NCBI GenBank assembly: GCA_963806145.1
Contig: CAWDXD010000038.1
Coordinates: forward strand, 437,483 to 501,482
Length of the DNA: 64,000 bases
Origin: DASXKD01 sp963806145
GTDB lineage: Bacteria > Actinomycetota > Actinomycetes > Streptosporangiales > Streptosporangiaceae
Direction of reading: 5' to 3'
How positions within the stretch are numbered: the first letter of the stretch is position 1; each line of letters opens with the position of its first letter. Shown in pieces: positions 24,315 to 32,236 of this stretch. Below the pieces are notes generated by a model. It ran no database searches. It worked only from the letters and a program-made list of their open reading frames with translations, and was not told the DNA's origin. A program made the position numbers and the translations under genes.

Positions 24315-25908
24315 CGTGCGGCCGGTGGCGAAGCTGACCGGCCCGGCCCCGGTGGATGTGGCGGCCGCGCTCGCACCGGTCTTCGGCGCGCTCAGCTCGG
24401 CCGCGCTGGACCTGGCCAGCGTGCGGGTGGTCTGCGACTGGATCCAGTACCGGCACAACTTCTACGAGCCGGTCGAGGTGCGCCCGGTGCTGGCCGACCG
24501 CCCGCTCCGGGCGGAGCCGGGCGGCGGGCCAAGGCCCCGTGACGGAGGAGCAGGCGGGGGGTTCCGGGGGGTCGCGCCCCCGGGCCAGCGCTGGCCGCAG
24601 GCCAGCGGGGCCCAGGGAGGTCGTCCCCCCAGACCGACCGAGCCCGCCGCCGCGCGGAGCGGCCTGGAGATCGCCATCGACCTGCGCCGCCGCGGTGACG
24701 GCGACCTGGCGGCACGGGTCACCCGGGCCCTGGCCGAGCAGGCCGCGCCGGGCGGGACCGGGCTCGTCCTCCTGGAACCCTGGCAGCCGGCCAGCGAAAG
24801 CTGCCTGTGGCGATTCAACACCCTGTACTGGCAAGCGCTCTCCCGGTGGGAGGAGGCTACCGGCCGGGAGTACGAGCAGGCGCTGCCCAGCGGGCGCAGC
24901 GAGGCCCGCGACACCGGCGTGGCCGGGGACCTGATCCGCGAGCTGCTGCGGGTCTGGGACGAGCTGGACGCACGCCGGGCCCTGCCCGAGGAGCTTTACA
25001 TCGCCGAATTCGGCGTGGGCAACGGCAGCCAGGCGCGCACCTGGCTGGACACGTTCGCCGGCCTGGACGCACAGCACGGGCGCGACTACTACCGCCGGCT
25101 GCACTACCTGATGGGCGACTACTCCGCGCACGTGCTCGACCGGGCCAGGAAGGCGGTCTCCCACCACGGGGACAAGGTCAGCACGCTGGTCCTCGACGCG
25201 ACCCGGCCACAGCAGACCTTGGGCTTCCTCCGCGGCAAGGCGTTCTGCGTCTACATCTCCAACGTCTACGACAACCTGCCGACCGACGACGTGGCCAGCA
25301 TCCGCGGGCATCCCTACCTGGTGGAGGTGCGTGCCTGCCTGCGCCGGGCGGACGCGGCCAGGATCGCGCGCCGCTACCACACCAGGCCCGGCGAGCTGGC
25401 CGCGCTCGTCCACCGGCTGCTCCGGCTGGGCCCCGACCTGCTCGCCGAGGCGGCGCCAGGGCGGTTCCCCGCCACCGGTGACGCCGTGGCGTTCTGGCAG
25501 GAAACCTGGTCCGCGCTGCGGCTGCAGGAGCGGTACGTGCCGCTGGACGGCCTGGACGCCTACCAGGTGACCCCGGCCATCACCGGCGAGATCCTGCGGT
25601 CGCTCCTGGAGGGCTGCGGCGACGTGCGGATGCACGTCAGCAACGGCGCGCTGGCCAGCTTCACGGACACCCTGCCGCTGCTGCACCCGTTCGGCCGGCT
25701 GCAGTGCCACGACCTGTTCCTGACCGCACCGGACGGCTACCTCACCGGGTTCCACGGGCCGGGCAAGTACGACGGCTCGGTGGTGAACTGGGTCAACGGG
25801 CCGCTGCTGGCCCTGGCCGGCAGCCGGCGCGGCTTCGACGTCCAGATCACCCCGGCCCGTCGTCCTGGCGTCAATGTGAAGACACTGACCGCGCAGGTGC
25901 GTGACTGA
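24304..25908 (+). CDS. MidA-like SAM-dependent methyltransferase with an in-frame repeat insertion
   Basis: The 534-residue protein carries a Rossmann methyltransferase of MidA/DUF185-like type: LYIAEFGVGNGSQARTWLDT, HYLMGDYSAHVLDRARKAV, VYISNVYDNLPTDDVASI and, late, LLHPFGRLQCHDLFLT with VVNWVNGPL. An N-terminal domain of about 75 residues has DWIQYRHNFYEPVEVRPVL. Residues about 75-116 are translated from the GC-rich repeat inserted at 24527-24652, in frame, without interrupting the gene. The start is GTG 24304, with GTG 24298 as an alternative. It overlaps metF by 11 bp and the MetE-like gene by one. The substrate is unknown. Confidence 0.75.
   Translation: MLIDVRPVAKLTGPAPVDVAAALAPVFGALSSAALDLASVRVVCDWIQYRHNFYEPVEVRPVLADRPLRAEPGGGPRPRDGGAGGGFRGVAPPGQRWPQASGAQGGRPPRPTEPAAARSGLEIAIDLRRRGDGDLAARVTRALAEQAAPGGTGLVLLEPWQPASESCLWRFNTLYWQALSRWEEATGREYEQALPSGRSEARDTGVAGDLIRELLRVWDELDARRALPEELYIAEFGVGNGSQARTWLDTFAGLDAQHGRDYYRRLHYLMGDYSAHVLDRARKAVSHHGDKVSTLVLDATRPQQTLGFLRGKAFCVYISNVYDNLPTDDVASIRGHPYLVEVRACLRRADAARIARRYHTRPGELAALVHRLLRLGPDLLAEAAPGRFPATGDAVAFWQETWSALRLQERYVPLDGLDAYQVTPAITGEILRSLLEGCGDVRMHVSNGALASFTDTLPLLHPFGRLQCHDLFLTAPDGYLTGFHGPGKYDGSVVNWVNGPLLALAGSRRGFDVQITPARRPGVNVKTLTAQVRD
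24527..24652 (-). repeat. GC-rich dispersed repeat, copy 4 (inverted, inside a gene)
   Basis: Read on the minus strand, the unit gives GGCCCGGGGGCGCGACCCCC, GGAACCCCCC, CCTCCGTCACGGGGCCTTGG, matching copies 1-3 but lacking about 16 bp in the middle. A partial second unit (GAGGTCGTCCCCCC) ends near 24652. The insert keeps the host reading frame open in both orientations: the minus strand would encode the same PRSSVTGPWP-like peptide seen at 13.2 kb. Confidence 0.8.
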
Positions 25909-26966
25909 TGGAGCCGGCCGCGCCGGATCACGCCTTGAGCGGGGCGACGGCCGCGCTGCGTGCCATGCCGCTGGCCACGACCGTGGTCGGCTCGTACTCG
26001 GTACCGGAGTGGCTGGGCCGCCTGAAGACCGACTACTACCAGCGCCGGATCAGCGCGCACCATCTGAACGAGATTCACGACGTGGCGATCAAGGCGGCGC
26101 TGAAGGACCAGGAACTCGCGGGTGTGGACATCGTCTCCGACGGCGAGCTGCGGCGCGACAACGACATCGACTACCTGCTGACCCGCATCCCCGGGGTGCG
26201 GATCCCGGACCGGTCCAAGGCCGACTACTACGACTATTACGACGCGGAGGTGCGCGCGCCGCTGCCGGAGGCCACCGGGGTGAGCCCGGGGCTCGCCGCG
26301 GACTTCGCGTTCACCAGGGAGCAGACGGCGCGCCCGGTCAAGTTCTCCTTCACCGGGCCGTTCTCGCTGTCGCGCCGGATCCGCGACACCGGCTACGCCG
26401 ACCCGGCGGACCTGGTCCGCGCGCTCGCCCGCCGGCTCAACGCCCAGGCACGGGAGCTGGCCGCGGCCGGTGCCGACCTGCTGCAGATCGATGAGCCGTT
26501 CCTGGCCGGTTACCCCGAGCAGGTGGACCTGGCGATCGAGGCGGTCAACATCGTGACGGCCGGGGTGGATGCCACCTGGGCGCTGCACGTCTGTTACGGC
26601 AACCGCTACGCCCGGCCGCTGTGGGAAGGGCACTACGACTTCCTGTTCCCGGCGGTGACCTCGGCGTGCGTGGACGCGCTGGTGCTGGAGTTCGCCCGCA
26701 AGGGCCTGGACGACCTGCGGCTGCTGAAGGAGCACGCCTGGGACCGCTACCTCGGCCTCGGCGTGATCGACGTGAAGGCGACCGAGGTGGAGGCGCCGGG
26801 CCTGGTGGCTTCCCGGATCCACCGTGCGCTGGAGTTCGTCCCGGCCGACCGGCTCATGGTCAACCCCGACTGCGGCCTGCGCCACATGCCCCCCGACGTG
26901 GCCCGGGCGAAGCTGCGCGCCATGGTGGCCGGCACCGGGCAGGTCCGCCGCGAGCTGACGGCCTGA
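25908..26966 (+). CDS. MetE-like cobalamin-independent methyltransferase (C-terminal-domain type)
   Basis: The 352-residue barrel protein resembles the catalytic half of MetE and the archaeal MetE-core. It has LATTVVGSYSVPEWL, VDIVSDGELRRDNDI, FSFTGPFSLSR, LLQIDEPFLAGYPE, ALHVCYGN (zinc His/Cys), LVLEFARKGLDDL and VNPDCGLRHMP (zinc Cys). Such proteins transfer methyl groups from methyl-THF or a corrinoid protein to a thiol. It overlaps the preceding gene by one base (TGATG). It closes the one-carbon operon. Confidence 0.85.
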   Translation: MEPAAPDHALSGATAALRAMPLATTVVGSYSVPEWLGRLKTDYYQRRISAHHLNEIHDVAIKAALKDQELAGVDIVSDGELRRDNDIDYLLTRIPGVRIPDRSKADYYDYYDAEVRAPLPEATGVSPGLAADFAFTREQTARPVKFSFTGPFSLSRRIRDTGYADPADLVRALARRLNAQARELAAAGADLLQIDEPFLAGYPEQVDLAIEAVNIVTAGVDATWALHVCYGNRYARPLWEGHYDFLFPAVTSACVDALVLEFARKGLDDLRLLKEHAWDRYLGLGVIDVKATEVEAPGLVASRIHRALEFVPADRLMVNPDCGLRHMPPDVARAKLRAMVAGTGQVRRELTA

Positions 26967-27054
26967 TCACGGACCTTCCCGCAGCGCAGGCGCTGGCCGG
27001 CTGCGGGGATCCCGGGCTCTTGCCGGAGCGCGGCCCCACGACTCCCGGCCCTCG

Positions 27055-27131
27055 ACTTTACGCCATAAAGTTCTTGGCCCAGACCCCTTGACTTTACGCC
27101 GTAAAGTCGACTCTACTTTATGACATAAAGT
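27055..27131 (+). promoter_or_regulatory. three palindromic operators of cassette 2
   Basis: Three 17-bp palindromes precede the membrane-protein gene: ACTTTACGCCATAAAGT (27055-27071), ACTTTACGCCGTAAAGT (27091-27107) and ACTTTATGACATAAAGT (27115-27131). They are 36 and 24 bp apart. The consensus ACTTTAYGNCRTAAAGT differs from the CTTTGTG-N-CACAAAG type of cassette 1. A GGAGGAG ribosome site follows. Binding by the regulator at 27809 is inferred. Confidence 0.75.
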
Positions 27132-27149
27132 TCGATCGGAGGAGAGAAG

Positions 27150-27812
27150 ATGAACCACACACCCGACAACGAGACCGTCACCGGCAACGAGAGCCCGCTT
27201 GACCCGCAGGCGGCCGCGGCACTGCTGGACCAGGCCACACAGCAGGCCCGCCGCAAGTTCCAGCCCAATCCGCCGATGCTGAACGTGTTCCGGGGGTTCG
27301 TCGTGCTCGTCGCCTTCGGGGGCATCTGGCTCTCGGTGCTCGGCCAGCACCCCTACACCGGGCCCAAGCCCTGGGTCATTGGGATCACCTACGGTCTCGT
27401 GGCCATCGTGATCGCCTGGAGCACCAGGGCCCTCAGGCGCTCGGGCGCCGGGGTGTCCGGGCCGGCCCAGCGGGCAAGGAACATCGGGATGGGCGTGCTG
27501 CTGAGCGGCTGGGTCCTGGTGTACGTGTTCGAGGGCGCGTTCTACAAGACCGGCGCCCCCATCATCTACGGGATCTACCCGGCCACCGCGCCGTTCCTCA
27601 TCGTCGGCCTGGCCGCCGCGGCCTGGGCGGCGGGACGGCAAGACTGGCCGCTGACCGCCACCTGCTGGGGAGTGGCCATCGTCGCCGCGTTCGCCGCGCT
27701 GACCGGGCCGGTCTACTGCTGGCTGGTCATGGGCATCGGGCTCTGCCTCGCGATGCTGGGCAACGCGGCCTTGGGGTTCAGGCAGCAGCGCCGCAGCGTG
27801 GTCCGGCCATGA
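27150..27812 (+). CDS. multi-pass membrane protein of cassette 2
   Basis: The 220-residue protein has a soluble N-terminal tail of about 45 residues and about six membrane spans, starting VFRGFVVLVAFGGIWLSVLG. Other spans are WVIGITYGLVAIVIAW, GMGVLLSGWVLVYVFEGAF, APFLIVGLAAAAWAAG, CWGVAIVAAFAAL and YCWLVMGIGLCLAML. The block IWLSVLGQHPYTGP is shared with the 3722 protein, which has the same length. Function is unknown. The ATG has a good GGAGGAG site. It overlaps the regulator gene by four bases. Confidence 0.78.
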   Translation: MNHTPDNETVTGNESPLDPQAAAALLDQATQQARRKFQPNPPMLNVFRGFVVLVAFGGIWLSVLGQHPYTGPKPWVIGITYGLVAIVIAWSTRALRRSGAGVSGPAQRARNIGMGVLLSGWVLVYVFEGAFYKTGAPIIYGIYPATAPFLIVGLAAAAWAAGRQDWPLTATCWGVAIVAAFAALTGPVYCWLVMGIGLCLAMLGNAALGFRQQRRSVVRP

Positions 27813-28108
27813 CCACTGAAGAACTGGACCCGCTGATCCACGTCCCTACCCGGCTGAAGATCGTCGCGACGCTGGCGACACTGCCCGACGGCGACGCACT
27901 GTCCTTCACCCGCCTGCAGGACATGATCGGGCTGACACCCGGCAACCTGATCATCCACCTGCGCAGGCTCGAAGAAGCCGGCTACCTCACCAGCGAGAAA
28001 ACCAGGAACGGGACCGTACCGAAAACCACGGTGGCCCTGACCAGCCGGGGCCGGGAGGCACTCGGGGCCTACACCAAGGCACTGCGCGACCTGCTCGGCG
28101 GCCTGTGA
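27809..28108 (+). CDS. winged-helix transcriptional regulator of cassette 2
   Basis: The 99-residue winged helix begins TTEELDPLIHVPTRLKIVAT and carries LSFTRLQDMIGLTPGNLIIH then LRRLEEAGYLTSEKTRNGT. It is very close to the protein at 4381, including the LTPGNLI recognition helix. Overlap with the membrane-protein gene (ATGA) indicates translational coupling. The paralogous pairs probably arose by duplication of the two-gene cassette, followed by change of operator. Two hairpins follow. Confidence 0.85.
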   Translation: MTTEELDPLIHVPTRLKIVATLATLPDGDALSFTRLQDMIGLTPGNLIIHLRRLEEAGYLTSEKTRNGTVPKTTVALTSRGREALGAYTKALRDLLGGL

Positions 28109-28135
28109 ATGGCCCGGTCGGCGCAGGTCCCGCCG

Positions 28136-28161
28136 GACAGCCCCTCGCCGAAGGGGCTGTC
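28136..28161 (+). terminator. hairpin 1 after cassette 2
   Basis: GACAGCCCCT (28136-28145) pairs perfectly with AGGGGCTGTC (28152-28161) around a 6-nt loop, 28 bp after the stop. Confidence 0.6.
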
Positions 28162-28197
28162 AGCCGTTCCCGAGGGGCACGCGCGCTCCCCCATCAC

Positions 28198-28238
28198 CCT
28201 GAAGGCCTGTCCCTCGTACGCAGGGACAGGCCTTCAGG
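28198..28238. terminator. 17-bp perfect hairpin 2 after cassette 2
   Basis: CCTGAAGGCCTGTCCCT (28198-28214) pairs with AGGGACAGGCCTTCAGG (28222-28238) around a 7-nt loop. Flanking CATCAC and GATGATG extend the pairing imperfectly. It lies between two convergent genes and may be a bidirectional terminator. Its length is unusual. Confidence 0.6.
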
Positions 28239-28329
28239 ATGATGGGAGTGCCCGCCACTGGCCTGCCCGCCAGCATGACGCCTGTCCTCCATACGCACGG
28301 AAGCCATCACCGATCACGGGCGTGCCGCG

Positions 28330-28872
28330 TTACGGGGGATCTTCCGGACTGGTGTGCAGGGCGGCTATCCGGGTGGCCGCCTCGCGGACACCGGCGCGCA
28401 GTCCGGGCGGGTGGAGCACCTCGACCTCGGCGCCGAGGGCGAGCATGTCGAGTACCGCGATGTCGGGCGAGTCGATCCGCACCCAGGCCTCGACCCAGTC
28501 TTCCCGCCCGGCGACCACGTGCGGGCTGCGGCGGACCCGGATGTCCGAGGGCCGGCCGAGCAGGGCGGCGAGGCGCCGGCCGCGTGGCGACAGCCGGACC
28601 CGCGCCCGCTGCACCGCCGGGCCGTCCGGGCCCCTGCTGCGCCCGGAGGCGCTGGCCGCGGCCGGCAGGTCGCTGCGGAATCCGTCGATCAGCCCGAACC
28701 CGCCCAGGCTGCCGCGGACCGCATACACCGGGATCCCGGCGGCGCTGAGCGCGTCGATGTCGCGCAGCACGGTGCGTGGTGACACCTCGAGCTCGGCGGC
28801 GAGCTGGGCGGCGGTCATCCGGCCCCGGGCCTGCAGCAGGCCAAGCAGCCCGACCAGCCGGCTAGCTCGCAC
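28330..28872 (-). CDS. YafY/DeoR-type HTH regulator (short)
   Basis: The 180-residue protein starts MRASRLVGLLGLLQARGRMT and continues AAQLAAELEVSPRTVLRDID, the canonical HTH_11 domain. VYAVRGSLGGFGLIDGFRS follows. The C-terminal half (DWVEAWVRIDSPDIAVLDML, then LALGAEVEVLHPPGLRAGVR) resembles the last part of WYL regulators, but the central WYL core is shortened. The GTG at 28872 is chosen because it begins the conserved start. Upstream ATGs at 28896 and 28911 fall in a perfect palindrome that is probably its own operator. It is divergent from the gene at 28988. Confidence 0.8.
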   Translation of the reverse strand: MRASRLVGLLGLLQARGRMTAAQLAAELEVSPRTVLRDIDALSAAGIPVYAVRGSLGGFGLIDGFRSDLPAAASASGRSRGPDGPAVQRARVRLSPRGRRLAALLGRPSDIRVRRSPHVVAGREDWVEAWVRIDSPDIAVLDMLALGAEVEVLHPPGLRAGVREAATRIAALHTSPEDPP

Positions 28873-28893
28873 ACGCCAAAGATAGCTCTCGAT

Positions 28894-28912
28894 CATGACA
28901 GTAGATGTCATG
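28894..28912. promoter_or_regulatory. palindromic operator between the YafY-type regulator and its divergent gene
   Basis: CATGACA-GTAGA-TGTCATG is a perfect 7-bp inverted repeat with a 5-nt spacer. It is the only palindrome of note in the intergenic region and lies 22 bp before the chosen start of the regulator. Confidence 0.65.
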
Positions 28913-28987
28913 TATCAGCTGGGATAATCGCCAGGTCTGCGATGAGGCGTCCAGCCACTGGGCGGCCGCGAAGAGGGAGCACGACCG

Positions 28988-29404
28988 ATGAGCACTGGTG
29001 TCACTGGATCAGGGACCGCCGGCGATCCCTGGATCCTGACCACGCCGCCCGGCAAGTCCGAGTTCGAGGCCTGGCGGGACGAGAGCGCAGGGCCGCCTGC
29101 CCTGGTCGTCCAGGTCGGCACGACTCAGCTTCGCTACCAGCTGCGCTGCATTGATGATCTGCACGCGATGCTGAAGGAGCGCGGCGACTGGGTACCGCTG
29201 GGCAATGCCGACGAGCAGAAGCCCGCGCTGGACGGGACGGTGGAGGCCTGGGGCCGTTCTCCCGCCAACCCGGTCGGCGGCTGGTACGGCATGAAGAAGG
29301 GGCTGCGCGGGAGGTTCGGCAACTACGTGCCGCCGGTGCTGGAGGCGCTGGGGCTCGCCGAGGTCGAGCACAACGCCCGCAACAACCGGATGCGTGCCCG
29401 CTGA
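28988..29404 (+). CDS. conserved hypothetical protein (DUF6855-like)
   Basis: The 138-residue protein opens GTAGDPWILTTPPGKSEFEAW. It continues with VVQVGTTQLRYQLRCIDDLH, AMLKERGDWVPLGNADEQK and a closing NPVGGWYGMKKGLRGRFGNY then VPPVLEALGLAEVEHNARNN. I believe this is the uncharacterised family Pfam calls DUF6855. It has no signal peptide or membrane span. It is divergent from the YafY-type regulator and probably controlled by it. Confidence 0.75.
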   Translation: MSTGVTGSGTAGDPWILTTPPGKSEFEAWRDESAGPPALVVQVGTTQLRYQLRCIDDLHAMLKERGDWVPLGNADEQKPALDGTVEAWGRSPANPVGGWYGMKKGLRGRFGNYVPPVLEALGLAEVEHNARNNRMRAR

Positions 29405-29506
29405 CCGTCACGAACGGCGGCCCGGTCAGATCTGCGGCACTCTGATCGGGAATCCGGACGCCTCCCCGCACCGGGAGAAACCTGCGGGAAGTGATCCGGG
29501 GCGCGG

Positions 29507-30688
29507 CTACCGCGCCTTGCCGGAGGTGGTCGACCGCTGCCGCCAGGCCTTGCGCACGCGTGATTTCGCGGCTGTGGACGCATGCTCGCGCGGCCCGAAG
29601 CCGGGGACGAAGTCCGCTGCCAGCCCGGTGTTCCCGGAATCCGCCACAGGCTCGGCGTCCGCCACAGGCTCGGCGTTATCGGCGTCCGCCGCCGACCCGG
29701 CGCCACCTGCGTCCACCGCAGGCCTGGCATCCGCCACAGGCTCGGCGTCCACCGCAGGCCCGGCGTCACCTGCGTCCGTTGCCTGTGGCTGGGGCGTGGC
29801 CATCACCGTCGGCTGTGGGACGGCACCAGCGGCCGGGACCGGCGGCGGACAAGGCCCGCTGGCCACCCGCCGGAGCAGCCAGTCCACGGCATCGGCGTCG
29901 GGGCGCGCGCCGGGGTCCTTGCGGAGCAGCCCGCTGATCACCGGCCACAGCGGGCCCGCTCGCCGTGGCGGGTCGGGGCAGGAGCCCATGACCGCGGTGA
30001 GCACGGCTACCGTGCCGTCGCGGTCGAAGGGCACCCGTCCCTCCACCGCCGCGTACAGCGCGGCCCCCAGTGACCACAAGTCCGCCGCGGGTGTGGCGGG
30101 CTCCCCGCTGGCGCGTTCGGGTGCCATGTAGAGCGGGGACCCGGTCAGTTCTTCCAGCGTCGTCATCGCTGGAAGGCCGTCGGCGGTGACCATGGCGAAG
30201 TCGGTGAGCAGCGCCCGGCCGCCCGGGCCGAGCAGAATGCTGCCCGGCTTGATGTCGCGGTGCAGCACGCCCACGGTGTGCGCCTGGCGGACCGCGGCGA
30301 GAACCTGCAAGCCGACCTCGGCTGCCTGGTCCGGCCGGAGCGGGCCATCGTTGCGCACGACATCGCTGAGCGGACGGTGCGGGAACCGGTACGGGGTGGC
30401 CTGGAACACCAGCCAGGGCCGCCCGTCGTCTTCGGCAACGTTGAGGACCCCGACGATGTTCGGATGATCGAGCCGGGCAAGTGCGTGAGCCTCGTTGAGC
30501 AGGCGCTCGCGCCGGGATTCCTGCTCCTCATCGTCGGAGGGCGGCGCCCAGGGGATCGCCCTGAGCACCACGTCCCCGTGCCGCAGCCCGTCGTGGGCGA
30601 GCCAGACGGCCCCCATGTCGTCCCCGCGGATGACAGTCCGAAGCCGGTACCGGGCGGCGACGACACGGCCCGGCTCAGCGCGCCCCAT
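29507..30688 (-). CDS. Ser/Thr kinase-like protein, probable pseudokinase
   Basis: The 393-residue protein has an N-terminal protein-kinase fold and an Ala/Asp/Pro-rich tail. The kinase half keeps the alpha-C glutamate region (ERLLNEAHALARLDHPNIVG), HRD (143-145) and APE (189-191). Three catalytic positions have changed: the VAIK lysine is R43 (VVLRAIP), the Mg-binding Asn after HRDIKPG is S150, and DFG reads DFA (163-165). Canonical catalysis is therefore doubtful. The tail (about residues 300-360) repeats PVADAEPVADA-type units. No membrane span is seen, unlike PknB-class receptors. Confidence 0.82.
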   Translation of the reverse strand: MGRAEPGRVVAARYRLRTVIRGDDMGAVWLAHDGLRHGDVVLRAIPWAPPSDDEEQESRRERLLNEAHALARLDHPNIVGVLNVAEDDGRPWLVFQATPYRFPHRPLSDVVRNDGPLRPDQAAEVGLQVLAAVRQAHTVGVLHRDIKPGSILLGPGGRALLTDFAMVTADGLPAMTTLEELTGSPLYMAPERASGEPATPAADLWSLGAALYAAVEGRVPFDRDGTVAVLTAVMGSCPDPPRRAGPLWPVISGLLRKDPGARPDADAVDWLLRRVASGPCPPPVPAAGAVPQPTVMATPQPQATDAGDAGPAVDAEPVADARPAVDAGGAGSAADADNAEPVADAEPVADSGNTGLAADFVPGFGPREHASTAAKSRVRKAWRQRSTTSGKAR

Positions 30689-30774
30689 ATCTTGCGCCTA
30701 CCCGATCCCGGCACGGGCTAACTAGGACACGGCGCCCCGAACAGGATGTGTCGCACGAAGCGGGCCTGCGGGCG

Positions 30775-32055
30775 TCAGGCGGGCCGGAGCTCGGCGGGCA
30801 CCTGCGCGGCTAGCTGCCCGGAGATGGCGGCGGCGGCCTGAGCCGCCGCGGCGACCGCCTCCGGGGCACCCGCCCGCCCCGCCTCATCCGCGCACCGGCC
30901 GGACAGCACGCCCGCCCGTTCGGACAGCAGCGTCCACGCCGCCGGCCGCCATGGCACGAAGTTGCCCATCTGGTAGTACATCTCGAACACCGGGCCCGCC
31001 GTCCGGCCCGGATGCCCGGGCCCGGCGGGCATCCGGGTGAGCGCCGCGCCGAGCGGCCGCATCACGTCACCCATCAGTCCGAAGGCAGCCTGTACCAGCG
31101 TGCCGAGTTGTTCGTCGGTCTCGTCGGTGTGCGTGAAGAACCGGGTGAGTACCTGGAGCAGGACCTCGTAGCCCAGGTTGAACAGCTCGGCAACTCCCCT
31201 GGTGGCCGGATCGGTCAGCAGTGGCTGGGGTTCGGTGACGTCGAAGGGCTGCCGGGTGAATGCCGGGATGACCGGCCGGGCAGGCTCGAAGTCCGGGTCC
31301 TGCTCCCGCAGCCGCCGGTATTCCTCCCAGATGCCGAGGAACCTGCCGTAGTGGGCGGGCTGCCAGTCCCCGCGCGCCCCCTCCCCCTGTTCGATGATCT
31401 CCCCGATGGCCGCGCAAGCCGAGTCCAGGCCGGTCACCGCGATGAGCTGCGGCCAGTGGAACAACTCGGGGGTGGCCTGGGCCCGCCGCGGGCCGGGGAA
31501 CAGCGCCCGCTCGCCAAGCCGTGCCGCCAGGCCGGTCAGCCCGTCGATGATGCCGCGGTACAGGTGCCCCACCGTGGCGAACTCCTGCCGGCGGGGCATG
31601 ATCTCGCCCGCGGTCACCGGATCGGACGACGGCGCGGCGGGGACGAACCCCTCCGCGTCCACCCGCTCCATGCCTTCCGGGCGCTCCAGGTACAGGAAGT
31701 GCGTCAGCGCGGCGTCGCCGAACGGCAGCAGTGCGAAATGCACTCCGGCGGGCAGATACTCCGACGGGCGCGGGAAGTTCGGCCTGGTCAGATTCGGCGC
31801 GGCGCCGATCGCGCTCATCAAGTTCGCGACAAGCGCAAGGTGCAGCATCTCCTCGACGGCGATTCCGGTGAGTACCTCATGCCAGCGCGCGACAGCGTCC
31901 GCCTGGCCGGCCGTCAGGCGCTCGTCCGGGCCGGTCTTCAGGCTGAAGCTCGCATACAGGTACTGGCACATGATCAGGTGCTCGACCTGCGACGCCTGTA
32001 TCAGCAGGTTCCATAGGTGCTCGCGATGCTCAACGACAAGCTTCGTCTCGGCCAT
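30775..32055 (-). CDS. ferritin-like domain-containing protein
   Basis: The 426-residue protein begins AETKLVVEHREHLWNLLIQA. It has a ferritin-like helical core with metal-ligand candidates E and H in QVEHLIMCQYLYASFSL and GIAVEEMLHLALVANLMSAI. FPRPSEYLPAGVHFALLPFG is typical of the PF12902-type family found in VioB-like and other actinobacterial proteins. The C-terminal half (FTRQPFDVTEPQPLLTDPAT) is of unknown role. The ATG at 32055 is used. No pathway partner is adjacent. Confidence 0.82.
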   Translation of the reverse strand: MAETKLVVEHREHLWNLLIQASQVEHLIMCQYLYASFSLKTGPDERLTAGQADAVARWHEVLTGIAVEEMLHLALVANLMSAIGAAPNLTRPNFPRPSEYLPAGVHFALLPFGDAALTHFLYLERPEGMERVDAEGFVPAAPSSDPVTAGEIMPRRQEFATVGHLYRGIIDGLTGLAARLGERALFPGPRRAQATPELFHWPQLIAVTGLDSACAAIGEIIEQGEGARGDWQPAHYGRFLGIWEEYRRLREQDPDFEPARPVIPAFTRQPFDVTEPQPLLTDPATRGVAELFNLGYEVLLQVLTRFFTHTDETDEQLGTLVQAAFGLMGDVMRPLGAALTRMPAGPGHPGRTAGPVFEMYYQMGNFVPWRPAAWTLLSERAGVLSGRCADEAGRAGAPEAVAAAAQAAAAISGQLAAQVPAELRPA

Positions 32056-32236
32056 CAAGGCTCCCGGCAGGCTCGTCCAAACGACTCAGCGGAGCAATGA
32101 TTACATAATTACATAACCTAGCTCACCCTTAAGCAGTACGACCACCCGGGGGGCCTGACGTGAGGCTGTGATGACCGGCGAACCGCCCGAGGCCGCCGTC
32201 ATCCGGGCACGCGGCGAGGATCGGGCAGCCCGGCCC

